Assembly: GCA_021521415.1 (NCBI GenBank) | Contig: JAIQDT010000027.1 | Span: forward strand, 1,015,001 to 1,079,000 | DNA length: 64,000 bases | Direction of reading: 5' to 3' | Source of the DNA: Bidens hawaiensis | Taxonomy: Eukaryota > Streptophyta > Magnoliopsida > Asterales > Asteraceae | In this document: one piece after another, positions 8,586-19,689 of the stretch | How positions within the stretch are numbered: the stretch's first letter is position 1 | Layout: every line of letters begins with the position of its first letter | Notes under the pieces: model-generated | The model's input: the letters and a program-made list of their open reading frames with translations, nothing else | What the model was told of the DNA's origin: nothing | The model's database searches: none | Made by a program: the position numbers and the translations under genes

Positions 8586-11070
8586 TAGGATCCTGCGTAC
8601 ATAGTGGTTAGCGATAAATAAAGTATAATTAAACCGTCATGGTGAGGATCATGGATGTTCAGTTTATCTTCTACATCGAAGAAGATCTTTTTATCTGTTG
8701 TCAAAATGGTGGATACTATTGGTCGGTCTCCGTTGTCCAACTTGATCTCTTTGGCGAGCCTTTTTGCTGCGGAAAAAGATGTTCCACATATATCAGATCC
8801 TCCAGAGATGAAATTGACCATTTCTATATCAAGTTCATCCTGATGAGGATCCGGGATGCTCGAACCGAAGAATATCTTTTCATCAGTTATTAGAGTAGTG
8901 GGGATGAGTGGCCTTCTTTCATCGTCTAGCTTGAACTCTTCTTCAGGACAAGAAGTTTGAAGTATGTCATAATCTCTGCAGACGAAGTTGATTACATGAG
9001 CGTCTGGTGGTGGTGGTGTTGCTTTTTGTGGAAGATCTTCAGGATCCTGGATCTTGGATTTCTTCCTTCCCAAAAGCTCTTTGAAGTGGCCCTTGCTCAG
9101 GAGATATCCTATCTCCCTCCTTAAGCCAATGCACTCATCCGTCGTGTGGCCAAAATCTTCGTGGTAAGCGCACCACTTAGACTTGTCTTTGAAGGTGGTT
9201 GACTTCTCGTTCTTTCGTGGCCACCTTGCTTTATCCTCTAGATCCTTCATGGCACAAATTAAACCAGGGTATCTACGGAGAAACAGTACTTTGAAAGGCT
9301 GAGGTAGTCCTCATCATCATCCCCTTCTTCAACAATTCTGACGTTTTGGTTGTTGAATTTGGAGTAGGGCTTCGAGTTGTTGTTCTTGAATGAGAATCCT
9401 TGCTTCTTGTCAGAGGATTATTGCTTTGTTTGACTCCCCAGACGATCCTGGATCCACTTGTCACCTTCCTAACATATGAATCTGAGTGCCATGTTTGTTA
9501 CTTCATCTAGGTTCCTGCACGGAGTCATCACAAGATCATTATAAAAGGGGGAGCCCTTCTGAAGTCCCATCTTGAATGCTTCAACAGCGGTTGCCATGTC
9601 AAGATTAGGGATTTCTAGAGCTTCCTTGCCGAACCTCGTAACAAAATCCCTTAGGGATTCATCACTAGGTTGGATAACTCGGTATAAATCACTAGTTAAC
9701 TTCTCAAATTTCCTACTTCAGGAAAATTGGCTGTTAAACAAGTTAACTAAATGCGAAAAAGAAGTAAATGAGAAAGGAGAAAGACTTAGCAGCCATTTTA
9801 ACGCTGATCCTATGAGTGTGGATCCAAAGCCTTTGCACAAGCAGGCTTCATTGAGTCTCTCCGGGATAGGGTTGATTTCCATCCTCTCTCTGTATTGTGC
9901 CACATGTTCGTCAGGATCAGTGGTTCCGTCGTAAGTCTACATGTTTGGGGTTTGGAATCGCTTCGGGATTTCAGCATCACAGATAGGTGGAGCAAATCTA
10001 GATAACTTTTTACTTCCCTCAGGTATCTTGGGAATAGGCCGTATCACCCCGGGAACACTGGATATCATATCCTTAAGCTTCTGTAGATCCCTAGCCATAA
10101 CTTGGTTGATACCTGAATCCTGCACGGGACCATGGCTAGCGTTAAAGGATATAGGATCATATGAGTTACCTCTTTGTTGGGTGAAGGTAGGCATCCCGGA
10201 TGAGTAGTTGGGATAAGAGGAGTCTGCAATAGGAGTTGGTCCTCCAAAAGCTATGATTTGCATGGGGATTATATTTCCTTCATGAACTTTGGAAGATCGT
10301 TGATGCTGAAGTCCAGAGGATCCTTGATTCTGAAAGAAGGATCCTTGAGGTTGTTAGTTATAGGATCCCTGGTGATATAACCCAGAAGATCCTGGTTGAA
10401 GGACAGATGATCCTTATGGTAAAGTTGAGGATCCTTGAGCTAGTAGACCCATGGACTCCGGTTGAAGGATAGATGATCCTTGCTGGAAGTATGAGGATCC
10501 TTGAGTTTGTTGACCCATGGATCCTTGTTGAAGGATAGATGATCCTGGCTGAAACTGTGAGGATCTTTGAATCTGTTGACCCATGGACCCTTGTTGAAGA
10601 ATAGATGATCCTTGCAGGAAGTATGAGGATCCTTGATTTTGTTGACCCATGGATCCTTGTTGAAGGATAGATGATCCTGGCTGAAACAGTGAGGATCCTT
10701 GAATCTGTTGACCCATGAACCCTTGTTGAAGGATAGATGATCCTTGAGTAAACTGAGTCATGGGTCTTGGACTAGTGAAATCCAGCATCCTAGGTATCAG
10801 GGGAGTGTGATCCTCCGCTGTCCTCTTATTCTTCCTGAGATCTTCTATCTCACGAAGGATCCTTTGATTGGTCTTGTTCTGGTACTCCATATATGCTTTA
10901 ACCTGCGAAAACATAGATGAAACATCATTGTTAGTACTAACCACCGGGGTGGCAGCAGTAGTTCTTGAGCTCTGGAAGACTGGCAGCTGTGTCTTGCTTC
11001 CAGCAGCAGCGGGCTGTGGTGCTCCCGTGATTGGCGGAGGCATCGGTGGTAGAGTCCTTGATGAGAGAGG
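8585..11070 (-). pseudogene. gag: gag, Tat copy A
   Basis: The N-terminal part (11043-10414) is a proline-rich start, a short coiled-coil-like segment (YQNKTNQRILREIEDLRK), then a Gln/Ser/Gly-rich tandem repeat of about 22 residues built from GSSILQQGSMGQQ-type units. The capsid core (10263 to about 9430) has RFQTPNM and CLCKGFGSTL. The nucleocapsid (9250-8585) has the zinc-binding WCAYHEDFGHTTDEC. Between 8640 and 8990 a segment of about 55 codons is duplicated relative to copy C. At least five stops or frameshifts are visible. Confidence 0.85.
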
Positions 11071-11181
11071 AACCGATGACGACAGTTGATGAAGTAGAGG
11101 TTGATTGAGAGGCCGTTGATAGTGATATGGGTATGAAAAGGTTGAAAATGATAGGAATAATATGGATTATAGCACCAATTG

Positions 11182-11199
11182 CCCCACGGTGGGCGCCAA
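11182..11199 (-). promoter_or_regulatory. Primer-binding site, Tat copy A
   Basis: TGGCGCCCACCGTGGGGC on the minus strand, 3 bp after the LTR end. The first seven bases match the complement of a tRNA ending GGCGCCA, such as tRNA-Asp. The rest forms the palindrome CCCAC-C-GTGGG, and I could not assign it to a tRNA. Confidence 0.75.
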
Positions 11200-11201
11200 A
11201 T

Positions 11202-12050
11202 TGTTTTGGATAAAAATTAACTAAGGATAATATATCCAAATCTGTTTAGTGAGGTATAGTGCTAACACGACAATAGCGAGTATATTATCGTAATATTGAT
11301 GAACACAATGATTTGATCACGAGGGAAAAAACCCTTGATTATGATAATCTTACTTCGGTCAAAAACTAACAAGGTAATCTTTGGTCGAATTGCTTAGGTC
11401 AAAGATTAACAAGGTAATCTTTGATCAGATGGTACGTGATTGTTATAACCTCCGGCACAAAAAACCCTCGGACGGTGAAAACTATCTCTGTCGACTTTAT
11501 TAAAGATAAAAGGTGGTTACAAGTGTTGTGGAGTTGTTGATCAACAAATGCTATGTGTGAATACAAAATATCTTAGCAGCTAGAATACGTGAGTTTGTGT
11601 GTGTTCTAATGTTGATCCCAACTCAGTTTATAAAGAAAAAAATTATTAACAACAATTCCTAATAATCCACAAGTCCTCCACTAGCCGCTCCCCATTACTT
11701 TGACCACGTGCCATAAGAGTCCAGTAGCGTAATAAGTGGAAGAACAAGTCTAAGAGCCGTTGTTGACAATTAAACATCAATCTTCATGAAGTCGTCCTTT
11801 ACTAGCTAAGTTCAATGACGATCCTGGATCCATACTCTAGCTAAAGAATACTCCATGAGGATAATTGATGCAAGCACGCCTTAAAATTGTTATACCTGTC
11901 CAACACATCACCATACTAAACACAATCATTAGTAAACAAATAATACCGAGGATCATTGATCCTTTATAACCTGTTACATATCTCAAGGATAATCTATCCA
12001 TAAGATAGTTAAGGATTAAGGATCCTCGGCATAAAATTCATGCCCTAACA
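11202..12050 (-). repeat. 5' LTR, Tat copy A (849 bp)
   Basis: On the minus strand it begins TGTTAGGGCATG at 12050 and ends CCAAAACA at 11202. The start and end motifs match the other Tat LTRs in the window. It is longer than those of copies B-D (about 635-650 bp), partly through an internal repeat of AAAGATTACCTTGTTA-type sequence near 11360-11430. Confidence 0.9.
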
Positions 12051-12690
12051 CCAGTTTATCGGAAAAATAACCACTAACTTTTGTGACTGTTGGGGCATCA
12101 AGATGATCACTTCCACACCAGTTCACCCTCATTCCAATGGTCAAGCAGAATCAAGCAACAAGATTATCATCAACAACTTGAAGATGAAACTGGGATCCAA
12201 GAAAGGCAAGTGGGCTGAGGAACTTCCATATGTTCTTTGGGCTAATTGAACAACACCAAAGAATGCAACAGGTCAAACACCCTTCTCATTGGTGTTTGGA
12301 TCAGAAGCTGTAATCCCTACAAAAATGGTGGTTCCTACAGCTAGAACAAGCATCCGTGATCCTGAAGCCAATGATGAAATTCTCCTCCAAGATCTAGACA
12401 CTGTTGAAGAGCTCAGAGACCTAGCCAATATCATAATGTCAAAATATCAACAAAGGGTAGCCGGGGAGGGGCATACAACAAGAATATCAGAATTCGAAGA
12501 TTCCAAGGAGATCTAGTCTTGAGGAAAGCTTTCCAAAATAAAACTAACCCTGCATATGGAAAGCTAGCACCTAAATGGGAAGGCCCCTACTTGATCGAAT
12601 CAGAGGCAGAATATCATTTACTTACCATGGAAGGTGACAGACTCCCTAGGGCATGGAATGCCATTCATCTGAAATATTTTTTCTAGCCAT
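12051..12690 (+). pseudogene. Integrase C-terminal half, Tat copy B
   Basis: Picks up at the equivalent of CDNGSQFI and continues through the Glu of the DDE motif and GSEAVIPTKMVVPTARTS to about 12690. Stops interrupt it, for example in place of an Arg codon at 12246. It aligns closely with copy C integrase at 49225-49860. The first half was separated by the insertion of copy A. Confidence 0.85.
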
Positions 12691-13273
12691 GATCATGGAT
12701 CCTTAAAGGATTGGGGATCCTCAAGGTGGTAAAATTTTATTCTATTATTTATTTATTTATTCTTAAGTTACATTACTAACTTAAGGATACTATATCCTTA
12801 ACATTTATTTTTTCCATGTTTTAATTAACAATGCAGATTTCAATAAGAGGTTCAAGGACTAAGAGTTTGGCCACCTCTCCCTCACGCTTAAGGTATGTTG
12901 CTATTTACCTTGGCCTAACCCACGATTATAGTGTGACCCCCGATGGTCATATCTTCCAAGGTTAAAGGTTTTCACCTTTCTTAAAAATTAGAGTTTCTAC
13001 ACTCTCGCCTGAAGCTCACATTATCCATCGTATAGTCCGGGGTAGCGGGACCAGTACACGCTTAGTGGCTGACAATTTCGTTGCTTTCAGCTATATGGAG
13101 GATCATACGATTTATGGTAGACGAACCATACCCCCGGTTTAACATTTTCATGTTATCATAAGACTAAGGTTTCTAACATTTTCATGTTAGCTAAGGTTTT
13201 GGCGTTTTCACGTCACTTACATTTGGGCTAAATCATGGTTTAGGCGAGTCCCCATTTTAACACCAGTTCATAT

Positions 13274-13475
13274 GGGCTTGTCCCCAGTTTATTAGGGCTT
13301 GTCCCCAGTTCATATGGGCTTATCCCCAGTTTATTTAGGCTCGTCCCTAGTTTATTTGGGCTTGTCCCCAGTTCATATGGGCTTGTCCCCGGTTTATTTG
13401 GGATTATCCCAAGTTTATTTGGGCTTGTCCCCAGTTTATTTGGGCTTGACCTCAGTTGTTGGGTTTAATCTCAGT
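13274..13475. repeat. 21-bp tandem repeat, about 10 units (Tat 3' region)
   Basis: Degenerate copies of GGGCTTGTCCCCAGTTTATT follow each other head to tail. The same array in copy C has about six units (50350-50465). The surrounding 12700-13950 shows no gene on either strand. Confidence 0.88.
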
Positions 13476-13950
13476 TAATATGATAAGTAATATGCATCAG
13501 GTATCCTAAGTCTAACTACAAGGATCATGGGAATATCAACACTTGTGAAAATTTAGATCTAATCAGACCTTATGGTATGATCTCTACTTATCAATTTATA
13601 TTTATTTGATTTTAATCTTTATAACTTATAGATGTAAGGATCTAGGATTCTTAATGTGTTTTTACAAGGATAATTTACCCTTGAAACTTTTCTCAAAACT
13701 TTTAATAAAATTAAGACTATAACTTATATGCTTTCAGAATAATAAACAATACGCAAGTAGTCAAAAGTTTTAAGTTATTATTAATAATAAGTCACCTGGA
13801 CTTACCAAAATTTTTAACTCGGACTTCACCATTCAAAAGATGGACCATCCACCCTGGTTAAGCGGGTGTTACTAACAGTTATCATGATAGCCCTTAGCGG
13901 AGTCCAAGGTCTGTGAGATGCAGCATAATAAGTTCAAAAGGATATTGGAT

Positions 13951-14423
13951 TTACAATAGAAAATAATGAGGATAAAGCATCCTTACGGTGATGACAAAAT
14001 CCTTTCCAAGCTCAAACGGATCTTCTGACTCGTCAGTCTTCTTTCTTTTGGAATCTCCATACTTAGCTCGAGTCGTCACAGGGCGTGGTTCATGGATCGG
14101 TGTGGAATTAGGAGTCTCTTTCTTAACAATCAGACAATCAATGTCTTCAATAGATAATTGAGAAGCAGACTTTCCAGATTTTTGAGCACCTACAAAGCAC
14201 AATTTAAAGATAAGCTTTCTATTTTTTTCAATTGATATTAACTAATATTATTAATCTTACTTGCTAATTGATTACGAAATTTTCTCTTGAAAAGCTTTGG
14301 TAAACTTAGCTTGAAAAGTGCTGACCTCTCGTTCCAGTGCAAGGAACTTCTTAACTTTCTTTTCAACCCCAGGAAGCTTGGCCAACAAAGCGAAGTTATC
14401 AACTGAAAAACAGAAATAACCAT
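13951..14423 (-). pseudogene. Antisense accessory gene fragment, Tat copy B
   Basis: Two open blocks (14423-14238 and 14202-13951) lie antisense to the element. They correspond to the gene in copy C at 54085-54600. The second block reads GAQKSGKSASQLSIEDIDCLI, then a basic, Lys/Arg-rich stretch. Between them a short AT-rich gap has splice-like ends: CAA then GTAAGATT at 14260, and TTTGTAG then GTGC at 14190, giving a 71-bp intron. A TTTCAG before TTGATAAC near 14400 resembles another acceptor. I infer a spliced antisense gene; the function is unknown. Confidence 0.6.
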
Positions 14424-14589
14424 GTTAGAATAAGGATAAGCTGTACTCTCCGGATTGTCACAAGGAAACTCTATAGATATATGATAGTTATATCTAGATT
14501 GTCAAATCTCATATGTTTTTGCAGGAAGTTTAAATTCAAAGGCAAAATGATAGCTGCGATCTTATGACAACCGCCATTTTAGGGGCAAT

Positions 14590-15239
14590 TGTTAGGGCAC
14601 GGAAATTTGACACTGCGGATATGTTATCCTGGCATATATCTGGATCAGTTATCCTTAGCATGTGTTCCAGATCATGTCAGGATCAAGGATCCTCAGTACT
14701 TATTATTTACTAATGGTTGTTCTCTTTGTATAACATTATATTTGGCAGAGGGAACGGCTAAGAGACCTGGTCTATCCCCTATTTCGCAGTCTAAGTGATG
14801 GAGCACATGGTCAAAGCGGCTATTATTTTTATAGTGAGATAATGGCGTATTTTTAGGAAACTTAGTTATTATCTTTGTTATTTATAAAGACATTGAGTTA
14901 TGATCAGTTAAGGCACGTTACACAACACACCCTATACATAGTACACCAGCTACATACGCAGAGAGGGGTCCAACAACACACACTTAGAATTATTGTAAAC
15001 ACTGATCATAATATCCAACCTTGTATTCTCATTTTCTTAATTAATAAAGAGTTGACAGACGATTTATCATCACCCGGGGTTTTTGTGCCGACGATCTGAC
15101 CAAGATCAAGGGGTTTTCCTCGCAACAAATCATTGTGTTCATATATATTTCGTTTACATATTCACCATTATCATTCAAGCACTAAACCTTACTTTACAAA
15201 TTTGGTTACATTATCCTTGAGTGATTTTTGACCAAAACA
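14590..15239 (+). repeat. 3' LTR, Tat copy B (650 bp)
   Basis: Begins TGTTAGGGCACGG after the purine-rich TTTTAGGGGCAAT, and ends TTGACCAAAACA. It is about the same length as the LTRs of copies C and D and clearly homologous to them. A short ORF inside is not a gene. Confidence 0.9.
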
Positions 15240-15343
15240 CTTTTAAATTGGTTTCGATTCTCATCCATTAGATTGTTTGATCTAGTGGCCTATATTTATT
15301 CCCACAATTCCTACAAAATAATGTGTTTTTATTATAACCTTTC

Positions 15344-15388
<45 letters not shown>

Positions 15389-15591
15389 ATTAGGTTCATT
15401 TTAGAAGTATTTTTAGTGCGGAAAGTACGAGAAATAATAACAACCAATAATATCTTTTCTTTTTTTATTTTTCTTTAAATTTAATATGAGGGTGTATTGG
15501 TATGGTAATCTATCCTAGTCTTACATTTGGTAATTTTTAATTATAGGACTGCCACAAATATTATTTTCTTTGGAAAATATGATATGTTTAT
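15240..15591. other. AT-rich remnant with (TA)n microsatellite
   Basis: About 350 bp between copies B and D holds a (TA)n run at 15346-15386 and otherwise AT-rich DNA. I see no gene here. It is probably the pre-insertion sequence into which copy D, and perhaps copy B, landed. Confidence 0.7.
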
Positions 15592-15986
15592 TATTAGGGC
15601 ACGAATATTTTATGCTGAGGATACGTTATCTTTACATGATTTATGGATCAGTTATCCTTTATATATGTTCTTGATTGTGTCAGGATCAAGGATCCTTAGT
15701 AATTATTATTTATTAACGGTTGTTCTCTTTGTATGGTGTTATATAAACTAATCTAACGGCTGATGACTTGGTCTATCATATTATTGTGCCGTTTAAGTGG
15801 TCTAGCAAGTGGTCAAAGACGTGTAGAAAGAGGAAAAGTGGCTAGAAAATAGGAATTATAGTTATTATCTTTTTAGTATATATTGAAGTTCAATGTAGCT
15901 AGGTTCACATAACACATATCGTATACGGCTTACACTGTAATTCTAGCAGTATACACACACACACCCTTAGTATTCTTTGTAATCGC
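15592..15986 (+). repeat. 5' LTR of Tat copy D, first part
   Basis: Begins TATTAGGGCACG (the usual TG start mutated to TA) and matches the first 60% of the Tat LTRs. It stops at ATCGC, where copy C is inserted, and continues at 56030. Confidence 0.85.
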
Positions 15987-16619
15987 TGTTAGAGCATATA
16001 ATATTACGCCTAGGATACATTATCCTAATGTAGCTTTCGGATCAATTATCCTTGGGATATGTTCCAGGTTGCGTAGGATCAAGGATCCTCGGTATTATTT
16101 GTTTACTGACGATTGTATTATTTGAATGATGTTGTGATTAATAGATATAACGGCTATGAGACTTTGTTCACCTATATATCCGCAAATCCGTGAGGTTACG
16201 CACGTGGTCAACGAACTGCAATGGATTATGGAAAAGTGGCGAAATAATAGGACTTGTTGTTAGCTTTTATTTTGTATATAATCGAGCTTATGATCAGTTA
16301 GAAAGACACAACACATTCGTTATGTAATACGCGGATATTATTCTTGCAATATTCACACACGCTTAGCAATAATTGTATTTATTGATCATAATCTCCAACC
16401 TTTGTAACACCCTTTTTGATTAATAAACTGGTGATAGACGATTTGTCATCACCCGAGGTTTTTATGCCGGTGATCCTTAATACGATCAAGGGCTTTTCCT
16501 CGCAACAAATCTCTGTGTTATTGTTCATCTTCGATACATAATCATTATTGTCATACAAGCACTATACCTCACTTAACAAATTTGGTTACGTTATCCTTAA
16601 AGCGATTTTTGACCAAAAA
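15987..16619 (+). repeat. 5' LTR, Tat copy C
   Basis: Begins TGTTAGAGCATA and ends near TTTTTGACCAAAA, just before the primer-binding site; the usual CA end is mutated. It pairs with 55398-56029. Confidence 0.88.
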
Positions 16620-16622
16620 AAC

Positions 16623-16640
16623 TTGGCGCCCACCGTGGGG
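16623..16640 (+). promoter_or_regulatory. Primer-binding site, Tat copy C
   Basis: TGGCGCCCACCGTGGGGC, identical to copies A and E over all 18 bp. Confidence 0.78.
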
Positions 16641-16739
16641 CAATTGGTGCTTTAATCCAGGAAATTTCCTATCAATTTTCAACCTTTTCTACCTATATCA
16701 CTACCAATTGCCTCTCAACAAACCTCTGCTTCGACTACC

Positions 16740-18380
16740 ATGCCTTCATCAGTTTCTCTCTTATCAAGAGCTTCACTGCCAATTCCTCATCCACCCTTGG
16801 GAGCACATAAAACCAATGCTGCTGGAAGAAAGATGCCAACCCCAGTCTTCTAGGGCACAAAGACCACTGCTGCCACTTTTGTTGTAAATTTTAACAATGA
16901 TGTTTCTGCTATGTTTTCACAGGTTAAGGCGTACATGGAGCAGCATAATAGGACCAACCAGAAGATCCTTCATAAGATAGAGGATCTCAAGAAGACAAAG
17001 AGGCCAGCGGAGGATCAGACTCCCTTGATGCCTAGGGTGTTGGATTTCATTACTCCACGATCCGTGACTCAACATGCTCAAGGATCCTCCATCCTTCAGC
17101 AAGGATCATCCATACTTCAACCAGGATCCATGGGTCAGCAAACTCAAGAATCCTCGATATTTCAGCAAGGATCATACATCCTTCAACCAGGATCCATGAG
17201 TCAACACATCAAGGATCCTCCATCCTTCAGCAAGGATCATCCATCCTTCAACCAGGATCCATGGGTCAGCAAACTCAAGGATCCTCTTTCCTTTAGCAAG
17301 GATCATCGATCCTTCAGCCATGATCCTCTGGATTATATCATCAAGGATCCTTCAACTTTCAACCTCAATGATCCTTCATGCAGAATCTAGGATCCTCGGG
17401 ACTTCAACATCAAAGGTCGTCTGAGGTTCATGAGGGAGACTTCATCCCTATGCAGACCATTGCCTCTGGTGGACCAACTATCATAGCTGATGCTTCTTAT
17501 TCATCTGGGATGCCAACATGTAGTCAACAAAGAGGTAACCTTTATAATCATATATCTTTATACTCTAACCTTGATTCTACGCAGGATACAGGTATCAATC
17601 TAGCCATGGCTAAGAACTGCAGAAACTAAAGGATATAACATCCAGTGTTCCAGGAGTGGGTCGACCCATTCCTGAAATTCAAGAAGGGAGGCATAAGCTG
17701 TCTAGGTTTACTCCACCAATGTGTGATGCTGAAATCCCGAAACGCTTCCAAACACCCAACATGAAGATTATGATGGCTCAACTGATCCAGAGGAGCATGT
17801 GGCTCAGTACAGGGAGAGAATGGAAATCAATCCCATTCCGAAAAGGCTTAAATAGGCATGCTTGTGCAAGGGTTTTGGATCCACATTAACTGAATCCTCT
17901 TTGAAATGGCTGCTAAGTCTTCCTCCCTATTATGTTATTTCCTTTTCACACTTAGTTAATTTATTCAATAGCCAATTTTCTTGTAGTAGAAAATTTGAGA
18001 AATTAACTAGTGATTTATATAGAGTTATCCAACTTCGTGATGAATCCATAAGGGATTTTGTTACAAATTTAGGAAGGGAGGCCTTAGAAATCCCAAATCT
18101 TGACATGGCTACGGCTGTTGAGGCATTTAAGATGGGGTTACATAAGGGCTCCCCATTTTATAATTATCTTGTTATGATCCCATGCAGGACGTTAGATGAA
18201 GTCAGAAACAGGGCGCTCAGGTTCATAAGACTGGAGGATGATAAGAAGACCCAAGAATGATTGGGAACTCCAACAAAACAGGAGTCACATGACAAGAAAC
18301 AAGGATCCTCATTTAGGAACAACAACCCCAAGCTGTATTCAAAGTTTAACAACCAATCAGCCCGTGCGGTCGATGAAAAG
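16740..18380 (+). pseudogene. gag: gag, Tat copy C, first part
   Basis: Starts at an ATG at 16740 (MPSSVSLLSR). It shows the short coiled-coil-like segment (EQHNRTNQKILHKIEDL), a decayed Gln/Ser-rich repeat rich in GGATCC, then the capsid core with RFQTPNM (near 17750), CKGFGSTLTES, and SRKFEKLTSDLYRV to ALRFIRLEDDKK. Several stops and frame changes occur, for example at 16850, 17280 and 17630. It is cut at 18380 by the copia element and resumes at 45649. Confidence 0.85.
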
Positions 18381-19523
18381 TGTCAGGTCCCCGATTGTTG
18401 GTAACAGATTAAGTCATAACTCACACAATAATATGTTGACAAGAGATTTAATGACGGGTTGCTATATTTAGAAAGAAAACCGTTTGATAAACGCGGAATC
18501 AATAACAAATGATTTAGTTGCTGAACAATTAATCAAAGGTAACTAACACACAAGATTCACTCAAAAGATTTCCATTTATATAATATTAATCATACAAACG
18601 ATAATCTATCTAGGGTTTCTTGATGGGAAAGTTATGTCCGTACGATTCTAAGAACAGCCAACACTCACAAATATTCTCTCTAATTTCGTATTCAGCCGCT
18701 GTTAGGAGGCGTGCCCTAAATATTCCTTTTATAGGCCTGACACCTCCTTTACAGCTGTCATTCCTTCTAGAAACCCTAAATAAATAGTACATATTCAAAA
18801 CTATCCTAAGTGTAAAAAAAGCCTTCTGGGTAGGCTTTGTCGAAGTAAACTTCTCCGAGTAGACTTTGTGCTCTGCCTTCCTTGTTAGACTTGGTAACCT
18901 TGAAGTGTGCCCAGGAATAGTTTTCCGGGTACGCTTTACTTGAAGTATTTTCCTAAGGAAAATACTCACCATGCAGACTTCAATCTTCTTAATTATATCA
19001 GAGTTTTCCTGATATAAACTTACGAGCAACCTTGTTCTTCAATGGTCTCATCAACTCCTTGCTTGGAATTAGCTTATTAGCAATGTGTGCTTGGGAGCAC
19101 TGTACCCTATTTGAGTTTAACCTTACTCGATGTTACTTGAGATATTTCATTACACATCAAGCTTACTCGGATCACTGTATTATTAAAGAATACCTTGCCC
19201 GATCTTCCAATCACTTGGCTTCATGAGCTTGGTTAGCCAAGAGCTTACTCTAAGTAAACATTACTCGGCTATGAAGAACAAACTTGCTTGATATAGTGAA
19301 CCTTGCCTGGGTATACACTAAAGAGTGAACCCTGCCCGGATATCCACTAAAGAAGACTTCCTGAAGATAACCCTGCCCGATAGGCAAAATATCATGCCCG
19401 ACTAAGTAAAACTTTGCTCGGATGTCTCATGTGTGCCCGGTTCCATACTTAGTGATATCTTAGGAGGTTGAGAAGATTCCAATCTTCCTTATAATCAGTT
19501 TTGGGTCAAATTTTGACTCAACA
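18381..19523 (-). repeat. 3' LTR of SIRE copia element (1143 bp)
   Basis: On the plus strand it runs from TGTCAGGTCCCC to TTTTGACTCAACA. It pairs with 44483-45648, which has about 20 extra bases near 44900. Many copies of a TGCCCGGA-like word occur across it. Confidence 0.93.
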
Positions 19524-19540
19524 ATCTCCCCCTAGATTGG
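19524..19540 (-). promoter_or_regulatory. Polypurine tract, SIRE copia
   Basis: On the minus strand CCAATCTAGGGGGAGAT sits directly before the 3' LTR. Confidence 0.8.
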
Positions 19541-19689
19541 AACACCTCAGTTGTCCCAAAACACTTCTACAGTTGCTTACACATAATTAAAATACACATC
19601 TAATCAAAATCAAATTACATATTCAGAAATTTTGTCCGAAGACATTACATATCAAAGCCTATTTTAAGAATCTTGTCTTCTTCTTGAGT

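Larger units (their letters stand above)
5126..12050 (-). mobile_element. Tat-type Ty3/gypsy copy A (5' part)
   Basis: Reading right to left: 5' LTR 11202-12050, primer-binding site 11182-11199, gag, protease, reverse transcriptase, RNase H, a second RNase H, and integrase. It is cut at 5126 by the gag-only element. The second RNase H before integrase is the hallmark of the Tat lineage. Many stops and frameshifts show it is dead. It is inserted in the integrase of copy B, a member of the same family lying in the opposite direction. Its 3' region and 3' LTR are outside the window. Confidence 0.9.
12051..15239 (+). mobile_element. Tat-type Ty3/gypsy copy B (3' part)
   Basis: Begins inside the integrase core, where copy A inserted, and runs through a long 3' non-coding region to a 3' LTR at 14590-15239. 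The 5' half lies left of the window, beyond copy A. The 3' region contains a 21-bp tandem repeat and fragments of the antisense accessory gene found in copy C. Confidence 0.88.

Noticed and set aside
14875..15751. Short ORFs in and near the Tat LTRs
   Set aside because: They fall in LTR sequence (14590-15239 and 15592-15986), are not kept in other LTR copies, and have no domain.
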